NCBI GenBank assembly: GCA_030603365.1
Contig: JAUVXV010000008.1
Span: 85,388-149,387, forward strand
Origin: Candidatus Heimdallarchaeota archaeon
Lineage (GTDB): Archaea; Asgardarchaeota; Heimdallarchaeia; Heimdallarchaeales; Heimdallarchaeaceae
Length of the DNA: 64,000 bases
Direction: 5' to 3'
Every line of letters starts with the position of its first letter. Position 1 is the stretch's first letter. Shown here in pieces: positions 16,787 to 25,140 of the stretch. The position numbers were made by a program, and so were the translations under genes. The notes below the pieces were generated by a model that ran no database searches, was not told the DNA's origin, and worked only from the letters and a program-made list of their open reading frames with translations.

Positions 16787-17506
16787 TTAGAAGTAGAATT
16801 GTTCAGTTGGATAGACTTCTATACCATTAGAAGTAATAGCAAAAGGTCTTTCAGACATTTCGTGCTTCAATCCTCTCATTTTTCTAATGTTCAAACTTCT
16901 TATAGCAACATTATTTCGATATTCGTAATTTAAAACAATTACACCTTGACTCATAAATTCCTCTACACCAAATCTACTTACAATACCACTCCTCATTTCG
17001 CTAGTTAGTATAGTAGTACACTCTAGTGAGGACATAACAGCACTTAGTTTTAGTATTTGTTTTCTAATAAGTTGCTCTGTTGGCATTGATAGTGCTAGAG
17101 CAGTGATACTATCAATAACTACTCTTTCTGCCGCAGTTCTATCAATGACATCTACGAGTTGTGTAATTAATTCATCTACATCTACAGCTGTTTGGTATTT
17201 CTCTTCAGAACTAACTCCTGCTCTTGGACTAAAACCGTCTATCAAAACAAGCAAGTTATCCTTTTCAATATCATTGAGATTCCACCCAAAGTTCAGAGTT
17301 TCTTCTCTTACATGAGTTGGATGTTCATCAAAAGAAACAAAAATCCCACTTTCACCACCAGAAACAATGCCATGATAAAGAAATTGCATCCCAAAGGTTG
17401 ATTTCCCTGCACCTGCTGGTCCAGAAACAAGAATTGTTCTTCCTTTTGGAATACCTCCTCCAAGGATTCCATCAAGTCCAATAATACCAGTTTCGATTAA
17501 TTCCAT
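16787..17506 (-). CDS. KaiC-like RecA-family ATPase
   Basis: 239 residues from the Met at 17506. It opens with the KaiC-type IIGLDGILGGGIPKGRTILVSG (core GLDGILGGGIP), followed by Walker A GPAGAGKST (about 25-33), the FVSFDEHP motif with a catalytic-type Glu, and Walker B ERVVIDSITAL. A single domain of this kind is frequent in archaea, where such proteins are thought to act as signalling ATPases; the role is not known. The frame is open 28 codons further upstream (to 17590), but those residues would overlap the preceding PIN gene and do not resemble the family, so the start at 17506 is preferred. The gene follows the PIN-domain gene by 53 bases and is probably co-transcribed. Confidence 0.85.
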   Translation of the reverse strand: MELIETGIIGLDGILGGGIPKGRTILVSGPAGAGKSTFGMQFLYHGIVSGGESGIFVSFDEHPTHVREETLNFGWNLNDIEKDNLLVLIDGFSPRAGVSSEEKYQTAVDVDELITQLVDVIDRTAAERVVIDSITALALSMPTEQLIRKQILKLSAVMSSLECTTILTSEMRSGIVSRFGVEEFMSQGVIVLNYEYRNNVAIRSLNIRKMRGLKHEMSERPFAITSNGIEVYPTEQFYF

Positions 17507-17559
17507 ATGTTCTCTTTGACGTTTACAATAAAAAGAATTTCGGAAGAGTAAGAGCCATT

Positions 17560-19365
17560 TTAAGGTTCTTCCACTTTTCTTAATTCCCAACCACCAGGTG
17601 ATCTAAACATCATAGTAGGTTCGGAGAGACTGTCAATGTGAAGAATAAGTTCAACATCATGTTCTTTTCGAAAATGTGAGGAAGCTTGAGTAATCTTAAA
17701 TTTTCCATTGATTAGATGTATAGTATTTCCTAAAGTAGAATTATCCGTAAATTCACTATTTTCATCAATTATACCGATACGTGCCATCATACCCCAGTTC
17801 ATTACTTTGATAATGGGTGTTAACTTATTCTTAGTTCTCATTTGTCCAATACCGATACAGTAGAGTGCTGATTTTAGATCAACAGGTAAGGAGGCTAAAT
17901 CTACAAAAGTTGAAGTTTTGTATTCATCTAAATCTTTTGGACGATGTTTTACTTGTAGTTCAACTTTATAACTAGATTTGATTTCAGGAAATTTTTTCAC
18001 GAGTAATTCATATAGAGATTGAATCTTTGGTTTTACTTCAATATATCCTGAAAAATATAACCAGCTTAAGTATTCTAAACTAGCTATACATAGCCCCCTA
18101 TTCTTAGAATTGAGGGAGAGATAGAAGGTTTGTTCAAACATTAATGAGGCTTTGCTGAGTTCTGCTAATTGAAGAAATTTGAATCCTAGTTGGTTAATGA
18201 ATTCGATATTATCAAAATCAAGATCCTTAGCTTTTTCAACAGCAGAATTTCCTCCTAATACAACTGTAAGAAGAATTAACGCTCTTATTACATTTACAAC
18301 ATCTGCTCTTTGATATTGGTTACACTCGTCTTCAAAAGCTGGAGTAAAGTAAGAGTTTAATCTTTGAATTTGCCCAGATAGAAGCAAAATTATCATTCTG
18401 AGAAAATGGACATCTAAACCATATTCTTCAGATGCTTTACTACTTTGTAAGAGAATCATCAGTAGTTTATCCATGTATACTCTTGCAAGATCAACTTTCT
18501 TGTTTTCAACTAGACAAATACAGGCCAAATATTGTAATCTTCCCAACAGAAGTAGAGATTCATTATAGATAACATGATCTTCAATTTTATCCACTGCCAG
18601 TTTCCATTCTATTAAATTATCTGTAATTTCACGAACTCTTGAAAGTAATTCTTGTTCAAGTTCTTTGTATTGTCCCTGATTAAAATCTTCATCTAATCTT
18701 TGAAAATCAATTTGAATTTCTGTTAAAAGCTCTTTAAGCTGAAGAGATTCTATTGAGAAGCCATCAGTTTCTTCCAAATCTGATTTAGCAATTTGTGATA
18801 ATTTCTCTTCATATTCAGTTCTTATAACTGATATAGCAGAATCAATGATTTTCCTGATACGTTTTACAGGATCATACCTGTTAGTACTTTCAACTGAATA
18901 TCTGATTTCAGCTGTCATAAGTTGGTTCTCTAATTCTTTAAGGTATGATTCAGAAGAGAGATCGTTATTTTCTTCAAGAATCATTTTCAAAAATGCGCTA
19001 TTTGTCAGAGTAGCCATTCCTATTAATTCAGCAGTTTCTAGAAGCTTTAAATCACTACTTACAACAGTTGCACTTAATTTCTCCGCTACATAGATGACAG
19101 ATAAGTCAGGTTTCTGTGGTAAATTAGTTGTAATATTGTAAATTTTAGTGATGAATTTCTGAAATTTGTTATGGTCAACAGATTCTTCCTTGACATGAGG
19201 AGTTATTTCTCTTAATAAGAAAAACCTCATCTCATTTTTTATCAGAGAGGGCAGAAAAATCTCAATTTTCTGTTCTTTGAATATTTTGGCAAACTTTGAG
19301 AATTTGTTAGGTTGAGATTGAAAACCACTAATATAGAAGTTGGTATCGATAACGAAACGTGACAT
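17560..19365 (-). CDS. PIN-domain protein with long helical C-terminal region
   Basis: 601 residues. The first 140 form a PIN nuclease-like domain: FVIDTNFYISG (4-14, first catalytic Asp), FLPSLIKNEMRFFL (second acidic residue, about 38-51), and LSATVVSSDLKLLETAELIG (core VVSSDLKLL, third and fourth acidic positions, about 112-120). The remaining 450 residues are mostly helical, Leu/Glu-rich and suggest TPR-like solenoid repeats (for example LNSYFTPAFEDE and ELSKASLMFEQTFYLSL), ending in a small beta-rich section. PIN domains fused to long helical regions occur in archaeal RNA-processing proteins, but I do not recognise this architecture. The KaiC-like ATPase gene follows directly. Confidence 0.7.
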   Translation of the reverse strand: MSRFVIDTNFYISGFQSQPNKFSKFAKIFKEQKIEIFLPSLIKNEMRFFLLREITPHVKEESVDHNKFQKFITKIYNITTNLPQKPDLSVIYVAEKLSATVVSSDLKLLETAELIGMATLTNSAFLKMILEENNDLSSESYLKELENQLMTAEIRYSVESTNRYDPVKRIRKIIDSAISVIRTEYEEKLSQIAKSDLEETDGFSIESLQLKELLTEIQIDFQRLDEDFNQGQYKELEQELLSRVREITDNLIEWKLAVDKIEDHVIYNESLLLLGRLQYLACICLVENKKVDLARVYMDKLLMILLQSSKASEEYGLDVHFLRMIILLLSGQIQRLNSYFTPAFEDECNQYQRADVVNVIRALILLTVVLGGNSAVEKAKDLDFDNIEFINQLGFKFLQLAELSKASLMFEQTFYLSLNSKNRGLCIASLEYLSWLYFSGYIEVKPKIQSLYELLVKKFPEIKSSYKVELQVKHRPKDLDEYKTSTFVDLASLPVDLKSALYCIGIGQMRTKNKLTPIIKVMNWGMMARIGIIDENSEFTDNSTLGNTIHLINGKFKITQASSHFRKEHDVELILHIDSLSEPTMMFRSPGGWELRKVEEP

Positions 19366-19413
19366 TAAACAAAATTAAGTAAAGGGCTATTTTTATCTTT
19401 TCATCAATAGTTA

Positions 19414-20337
19414 TTAAATTTCAATGTGATTGTACAGCTCTTTTAAGCCGTCTTCAAATTGAATAGTAGGTTTGAAATCTAATATCCTTATTACTTTCTC
19501 AGTTGAACAATAACTTTCTTTGATATCACCAATTCTTGCTTCTACATAAACTGGCTTCAGGTCTTTTCCGCTTATTTCAATAACTAATTTCGCTAATTCT
19601 TCAACAGAAACAGCTTTACCAGAACCTATATTGAAAACACGATTCTCTCCTGTATCCTTCTCTAAAGCAAGCTTAACTGCAAGAGCTAAATCTTTTACAT
19701 GAATAAAATCTCTAGTTTGTTTCCCATCTCCTTCAATCCTTGGAGGTAAATTTTGCTTTACTGCTGATATGAATTTGGATAAAACACCTGCATAAGGATC
19801 GTCTTCTTTCAGTAATGGGCTATAAATATTGAAAGGGATTAAAACAATAGAATTTAATGCAAATAGCTCAGAATACAGTAAAACATATTTTTCACCGACA
19901 TATTTACTTAATCCATAAGGGGAGATTGGATTGCGTGGATGTTCCTCAGTAATTGGTAGAAAATGTGGTTGACCAAATACTGCAGCTGAACTCAAATAAA
20001 TAAATTTCTTGATATTGTTTTTCCTAGCAAATTCCAACACCTTTAGGGTTCCCAAGATATTATTTTGAGCATCAAAAACTGGTTCATTTACTGATTGATT
20101 AATACTAATCTGTGCTGCACAGTGAATAATATAATCTATTGCAGGAAGTTTAGCAAAAATTTCATCATCCAAAATGTTCCCTTTTAAGAAAAACGCATCA
20201 TCGGGTGGGTTGTATTTTGCTTCACTTTCATTATCTAAGATACAAATTTGGTAACTATTTTTTAGTATAGAGTAAAGAAAATGACCAATTTGCCCCAATC
20301 CACCAGTGATAAGAATGGTTTGTTGTTTTAAACTCAT
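19414..20337 (-). CDS. NAD-dependent sugar-nucleotide epimerase/dehydratase
   Basis: 307 residues of the extended short-chain dehydrogenase group. It shows the NAD-binding TGGLGQIGHFL (about 11-21; GxxGxxG), the IHCAAQISINQSV motif (about 70-82), the catalytic YLSSAAVFG and YGLSKYVGEK (about 140-149; YxxxK), and the substrate-region RDFIHVKDLALAV. This is typical of UDP-glucose 4-epimerase-like enzymes acting on nucleotide sugars for glycans or glycolipids. The exact substrate is unknown. It is divergent from the inositol-phosphate synthase pair, with about 97 bases between, which may reflect a shared role in glycolipid head-group synthesis (inference). Confidence 0.85.
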   Translation of the reverse strand: MSLKQQTILITGGLGQIGHFLYSILKNSYQICILDNESEAKYNPPDDAFFLKGNILDDEIFAKLPAIDYIIHCAAQISINQSVNEPVFDAQNNILGTLKVLEFARKNNIKKFIYLSSAAVFGQPHFLPITEEHPRNPISPYGLSKYVGEKYVLLYSELFALNSIVLIPFNIYSPLLKEDDPYAGVLSKFISAVKQNLPPRIEGDGKQTRDFIHVKDLALAVKLALEKDTGENRVFNIGSGKAVSVEELAKLVIEISGKDLKPVYVEARIGDIKESYCSTEKVIRILDFKPTIQFEDGLKELYNHIEI

Positions 20338-20434
20338 ATAAAGTAAAGAGGGTAAAACTTTTTAAAAGCATAACGTTCCTTTGCTCAATTAGTTCAATAT
20401 ATTTATTTTACTAGTAATAAGTAAGGGTGAATGA

Positions 20435-21517
20435 ATGTCAAAAAAAGTACGGATTGCAATTGCAGGATTAGGCAATTGTGCATCGTCTCTAGTTCAAGGA
20501 CTGGAGTATTATAAAGATGCAGATGAGAATGATTATGTTCCAGGATTAATGCATGTCAGATTTGGTGATTACCATTTATCAGATGTTGAAATTGCAACAG
20601 TATTTGAGGTAAATACTAAAAAGATTGGAAAAGACATTTCTGAGGCAATTTGGCAAGAACCTAATTGCTGTAAGAAATTCTCAAATGTTCCTCACAAAGG
20701 TATAGAAATTCTTCCTGGTCCAATTAATGATGGTGTTGCACCTCATATGAAAGAATCTTTTCATTGTTATGATGAAACCCAAGTAAAAGCAGTGAATGTA
20801 GCTGATGTTCTAAAAGAAAAGGATGTAGATGTTCTGATTAATTTCCTTCCAGTGGGTAGCGAAGAGGCATCTAAAACATATGCTCAAGCAGCTTTGGATA
20901 CTAATGTTGCATTTGCTAATGGTATACCAGCTTTTATTGCTTCAAATGAAGAATGGGGAAAGAAATTTTCTGATAAAAATGTACCGATCGCAGGTGATGA
21001 CATAAAATCTCAACTCGGGGCAACTATACTACACAGAATGTTAGTAGCATTAGCTCATGATAGAGGAATAAAAATGGATGAAACCTTCCAATTGAATATT
21101 GGTGGTAACACAGACTTCGAGAATATGAAGAAGGAATACAGATTAACCACTAAGAGAGTTTCTAAAACAGAAGCAGTAACCAGCATGATACCTTATGAGG
21201 TACCTACAAGAATCGGTCCTTCTGATTATGTGCCATTTCTAAAAGACGAAAAAATATGTTATCTTTGGTTAAAAGGAAAGAATTTTGGAGAACAACCTCT
21301 AACAGTTCAACTCAAATTATCAGTTCAAGATTCTCCAAATAGTGCAGGCGTAATGATAGACGTGGTTAGATCCTTGAAAATCGCTCAAGATAGAAAGATA
21401 GGTGGTCCCCTAATTGGTGTTTCCAGCTATTTCTTCAAGCACCCACCAAAACAAATTCATGACTCTGAGGCTAAAGAACTAGTAGAGAAATTCATTAGAG
21501 GAGAGATAACTAACTAG
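20435..21517 (+). CDS. ino1: myo-inositol-1-phosphate synthase
   Basis: Converts glucose 6-phosphate to inositol 1-phosphate with NAD. 360 residues, the usual archaeal length. Motifs: VRIAIAGLGNCASSLVQG (core AGLGNCASSLVQG, about 10-22), FEVNTKKIGKDISEAI, a central NFLPVGSEEA, AGDDIKSQLGAT (about 188-199), LNIGGNTDFENM (about 221-232) and SKTEAVTS, GPSDYVPFLKDEK and DSPNSAGVMIDVVR. The GGNTDF and LKD lysine region that line the active site are intact. GGGTGA-like GGGTGA (20425-20430) precedes the ATG at 20435 by four bases; another ATG at 20431 is out of frame. It is followed with no gap by a diverged copy. Confidence 0.94.
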   Translation: MSKKVRIAIAGLGNCASSLVQGLEYYKDADENDYVPGLMHVRFGDYHLSDVEIATVFEVNTKKIGKDISEAIWQEPNCCKKFSNVPHKGIEILPGPINDGVAPHMKESFHCYDETQVKAVNVADVLKEKDVDVLINFLPVGSEEASKTYAQAALDTNVAFANGIPAFIASNEEWGKKFSDKNVPIAGDDIKSQLGATILHRMLVALAHDRGIKMDETFQLNIGGNTDFENMKKEYRLTTKRVSKTEAVTSMIPYEVPTRIGPSDYVPFLKDEKICYLWLKGKNFGEQPLTVQLKLSVQDSPNSAGVMIDVVRSLKIAQDRKIGGPLIGVSSYFFKHPPKQIHDSEAKELVEKFIRGEITN

Positions 21518-21526
21518 GTGATGAAA

Positions 21527-22597
21527 ATGAAAGAAGATATTATTAAAATAGCAATAGCAGGTGTTGGAAACATCGCTTCTGGGTTACTTCAAGGAATCAC
21601 CTATATGAAAACCTATGAAGACCAAAAGAAAAAGCTCCTCCACCCAAAATTAAGCAGTTTTGAGGTAAAAAACATTGAAATTGTTGCAGCTTTTGATGTA
21701 GACAAAGAAAAAGTTGGGCAAGATCTTACAGAAGCTATTTTCACGCCCATAAATAGTACACCTAAATTTGTTGAGTTAGATAAAACAGGTGTGACTGTAG
21801 TTAAAGGACCTCTCAAAGATGGTCTTTCTGGACATTTACTGAAAGTAATAACAGTTTCTGAAAATAAAGAAGAGGATGTAACTCAGATATTGAAAGATAC
21901 TAGAGCTGAAATTCTTATTTGTGCTCTTCCTACTGGAGCTGAGGAAGCAGTTAAAACATATGCACAAGCTTCTTTGGATGCTGAAGTCGCATTCGTCAAT
22001 TGTACACCTACATTAATTGCCAGTGATCCATTCTGGGGAAAGAAATTCAAAAAATCAAATGTATGTGTTATAGGTGATGATTTACAATCTTTAGCAGGAG
22101 GTACTGTTCTTCATAAAGGATTCTTAGATGTGCTTAAAGAGCAAGGAGTCAAAATAAAGGATACTTATCAGTTAGATGTTGCTGGAGGACTTGAAACTCT
22201 TAATACATTGGATGATGACAGAAAACAGTATAAAAGAGAGGTAAAAGAAAGAACTATACAACAATCTTTTGGAAATGATATTAATTTAGCAAGTGGGACT
22301 TCAGATTATCTAGAATTTCTTGGTAATCGAAGAATAGGTCACTTTTGGATACTAGGAGAAGGTTTTATGGGTATGCCAATAAAAATCGATATAAGATTAG
22401 AAACCTTAGATGGACCCAATGCTGCAGGAACATTAGTTGATGTAATTCGTGCAACTAAAGTAGCAATAAACAGAGCAGGAAGCGGTCCTATCAGTTCAAT
22501 CTGTGCATACGGATTCAAAGCTCCTCCTGTTACAACATCTAGACATACCGCTCATGAATGGTTCAATGAATATATTGAAGGAATCAGAACTGAATAG
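21527..22597 (+). CDS. diverged inositol-1-phosphate synthase paralogue
   Basis: 356 residues, clearly homologous over the full length to the preceding gene: IKIAIAGVGNIASGLLQGITY, ALPTGAEEAVKTYAQASLDAEVAF, IGDDLQSLAGGTVLHKG and DGPNAAGTLVDVIRATK have direct counterparts (each cited in part). However, the GGNTDF motif of the first copy is replaced by AGGLETLN, the SK of SKTEAV by ER, and LKDEK by LGNRR, so conserved active-site residues appear lost. It may have another substrate or be a regulatory partner. The frame is open from a GTG at 21518 directly after the first gene's stop, but ATG 21527 is best placed behind AGGTGA (21516-21521). Together with the first copy it forms a two-gene operon. 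Confidence 0.85.
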   Translation: MKEDIIKIAIAGVGNIASGLLQGITYMKTYEDQKKKLLHPKLSSFEVKNIEIVAAFDVDKEKVGQDLTEAIFTPINSTPKFVELDKTGVTVVKGPLKDGLSGHLLKVITVSENKEEDVTQILKDTRAEILICALPTGAEEAVKTYAQASLDAEVAFVNCTPTLIASDPFWGKKFKKSNVCVIGDDLQSLAGGTVLHKGFLDVLKEQGVKIKDTYQLDVAGGLETLNTLDDDRKQYKREVKERTIQQSFGNDINLASGTSDYLEFLGNRRIGHFWILGEGFMGMPIKIDIRLETLDGPNAAGTLVDVIRATKVAINRAGSGPISSICAYGFKAPPVTTSRHTAHEWFNEYIEGIRTE

Positions 22598-22609
22598 TTC
22601 TTTCTCTCT

Positions 22610-23584
22610 TTATTTTATGAGTAGCATTGATGTGATGTTAATCAGTTTATCTCTAGCTGAACTCGGAGGAAATTCTTCCAAAATGGCTTTTGATTCATCA
22701 GCATATTGATTAATCAGATTTTTTACAGTATCAATAGCTTGAGAGTCTACTAAAATAGTTGTGATGGTCTCAACAGGATAAGTCATTCGCTCTATATAGT
22801 ATTCTTCAATTATTCGTTTTTCCTTTTTAGGTAAGGTATCTATTGCTTCCAAAACAATGAAAGTTTGAATTCTATTGGTAATATCTGTCAAGACACCAAA
22901 TTTACTCAAATCATTTTGGTTTGAAGTTAACGATAGTAAATCATCTCTTAATTGAAAAGCCCTTCCAAATAAAGTTCCGAACGTTTTCATCTTCTCCAGA
23001 TCGTTTTTTGTGGATTTGCCTAGTATAAAACCGACGACGGAAGCAGTTTCAAAAAGAATTGAAGTTTTTCGATCTATTAGTTGTAATGCTTCTTCCTTTG
23101 ACATTTTCTTACCCCCCTCTCTGAATTTTTGTTCTAAGAACAAAGAGGTGGAAAGGACAGAGATCGCTTTAATAATTTCTTCTACAATCTCTAAAACATC
23201 TGTTTTTGAAGCTAAACTGAGAGCTAAACTACTCATTGAGTAAGAAATTGAGAGTGCAGAAAAAGTTGAGAATTTCAAGTAAAATGATTTTTCTTTTCTT
23301 CTGAAAATATCTTTATCAAAAATATCGTCTATAAGGAGTGACGCATTATGTATAATCTCTAGTGCACATGCAGCTGCATAACTTGTATCATTTCTGATTT
23401 GATTTGATATCATCTCAAAGGATAATAGACAGATTAAGGGCCTAATTCGTTTCCCACCTTTGTGAAGAATTTGATCTATCAAATCATTAATTTCATCGTC
23501 ATATGGGCTATAATCCCTCAAATTATGAAGATAGATGTTTATCTGTTCTACTTCCTCAGTGAGATCAAAGTATGCCTTGCTCAA
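22610..23584 (-). CDS. polyprenyl diphosphate synthase-like protein
   Basis: 324 residues of the trans-isoprenyl diphosphate synthase family, which elongates prenyl chains for archaeal ether lipids. It has GGKRIRPL (43-50), the first aspartate-rich motif DDIFDKDIFRR (86-96), EQKFREGG (about 151-158), and the second motif RDDLLSL (213-219). The second motif ends in Ser (218) where most active enzymes have Asp (DDxxD). The protein has no Lys-rich tail. The start is TTG at 23584, the only plausible one. It is convergent with the inositol-phosphate synthase operon. It is probably a geranylgeranyl- or farnesylgeranyl-type synthase, or a diverged subunit; which is not decidable here. Confidence 0.82.
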   Translation of the reverse strand: MSKAYFDLTEEVEQINIYLHNLRDYSPYDDEINDLIDQILHKGGKRIRPLICLLSFEMISNQIRNDTSYAAACALEIIHNASLLIDDIFDKDIFRRKEKSFYLKFSTFSALSISYSMSSLALSLASKTDVLEIVEEIIKAISVLSTSLFLEQKFREGGKKMSKEEALQLIDRKTSILFETASVVGFILGKSTKNDLEKMKTFGTLFGRAFQLRDDLLSLTSNQNDLSKFGVLTDITNRIQTFIVLEAIDTLPKKEKRIIEEYYIERMTYPVETITTILVDSQAIDTVKNLINQYADESKAILEEFPPSSARDKLINITSMLLIK

Positions 23585-23640
23585 TCAAATCAAGTTAAAA
23601 CAATCTTAACCATAAAAAAAGTTATTGTAAAGTCTTTTTC

Positions 23641-25140
23641 TTAAGAGAGTAGATTTAAGGATATAAGAGAACAATATTCAAGAAATTGTACAAAAAGTAT
23701 CAGTACTGAAATGATGATAACACAAAGCAACAATGTACTAATGATAGTACCTGGCTCTATCCTCTGGACATCTAGTTTTTCCTTCGATTCAACCACAAAT
23801 AGTAATTTCATAATTCTAATAAAATAAATCAAGGAGAACAATAAAACTACTAAAAAGAAAATTGAACTCAAATACATTCTAGGGGTGTAGAAAGAAGCAA
23901 AACTATACTTTTTGGATATGATGAACATACTTATTGGAATGATGAATAGCAGTAAGAAATTGAAGATATTTACTACATATTGAGAGATAGAATTTCGACT
24001 AATACTACTCAGTAGATCTATATCATCTGTTTTGAATCCTTTAGAAATAGAACTGAACAAAGAAATAGAAAATGAAAAAATCAAAACATATGCAAAAACA
24101 CCATAATTTACAGTTTTGAGACTTTCAATAAGATTTTCATTTGGAATTGAGATTGAGAATATATCAGATAAAATCAGGAATATTATACCGATATAAAGAA
24201 GGCTAAGGTAATAAAGCAGCTTTTGAAGGCTAGATTGGGTTATCGCACCTAAAACACCCCATAATGAATAGAGTAGTCCAAGTATTGTATAGAACCACAA
24301 TAAGACAGTTGATAATTGGGAAACGGAAATCATACTAGAATACTTAACCAAAAATGCTAGAGCCAATCCTCTTTGAATAATTAATAGTACAAAAGTACTT
24401 GCGTTAAATTGCTTATTTTCCACATCAAAGAACCACGAATGGAATGGAGGGACACCAATTAATATCAACAGAGAGAATATAACAAATATAATACTTAGAT
24501 ATTCCCAAAGATGCATTGATGTATTTCCTATTGAAAAACTAAATAAATTACCTGAGAATGAATGACAGGCTATCCCTATAAACATCAGAGATAATGACAT
24601 GCTTGTCATAGCCAGATAACTAGTGAATACCTTTCTATTTTCAGGAGTAGTTCGATGATTTAAACTTCGCAAGAAAAGATTCAATCCCATAAAAATCAGA
24701 ATGAATCCAAAAAGTATGTTAATCCAGGAATTGGAAGCAATTACAAACCATGTAGAACTCTGGATCAGTAATAGTGAGATGAATAGAAGATAACTCTTTT
24801 TTGATTCTAAACTAACCTCAACAATCGAAATAAAACTAGCAATTACAGTTGCAATTCCAATTGTATAATATATTCCCGCAGTAAATGGTGTGATTTGAAT
24901 ATTGAAATAAGGGTTCCAGATTTCTTCAAATGGTGAATAGATATACCAGAACATAATAAGAGAAATAACACTACAGGTTATTGCAATGTAACCATAAATA
25001 ATTCTCATTCTTGATAGGAAATAAGGATATTTCTGTGTTATTTTGGAAGATAACATCCCAGAAATAATTAAAACAAAAATCCCCAGTAACAGAATTTCTA
25101 AAGGAAAGAAAATGTAAAGAAATAGTGCTGCATAATGCAT
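23641..25140 (-). CDS. NuoN/NuoM-like (Mrp/complex I antiporter family) membrane protein
   Basis: 499 residues with about 14 hydrophobic segments. The segment LLILIGVPPFHSWFFDVENKQFNAS (core GVPPFHSWFFDVENKQ, about 255-270) matches the PPFHxWxxDV loop of proton-pumping subunits NuoN/M/MrpD, and SLQKLLYYLSLLYIGIIF (core SSLQKLLYYLSL) matches the later SSIxxxLAYSSIxHxG. By eye, the channel residues differ: the Glu of TM5 (GLE in NuoN) reads GLN, the Lys before PFH is absent, and the next membrane Lys position reads QRG. It overlaps the upstream gene by one base (TAATG) and is last of a same-strand run of complex I-like genes. Family membership is likely; pumping ability is doubtful. Confidence 0.72.
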   Translation of the reverse strand: MHYAALFLYIFFPLEILLLGIFVLIISGMLSSKITQKYPYFLSRMRIIYGYIAITCSVISLIMFWYIYSPFEEIWNPYFNIQITPFTAGIYYTIGIATVIASFISIVEVSLESKKSYLLFISLLLIQSSTWFVIASNSWINILFGFILIFMGLNLFLRSLNHRTTPENRKVFTSYLAMTSMSLSLMFIGIACHSFSGNLFSFSIGNTSMHLWEYLSIIFVIFSLLILIGVPPFHSWFFDVENKQFNASTFVLLIIQRGLALAFLVKYSSMISVSQLSTVLLWFYTILGLLYSLWGVLGAITQSSLQKLLYYLSLLYIGIIFLILSDIFSISIPNENLIESLKTVNYGVFAYVLIFSFSISLFSSISKGFKTDDIDLLSSISRNSISQYVVNIFNFLLLFIIPISMFIISKKYSFASFYTPRMYLSSIFFLVVLLFSLIYFIRIMKLLFVVESKEKLDVQRIEPGTIISTLLLCVIIISVLILFVQFLEYCSLISLNLLS

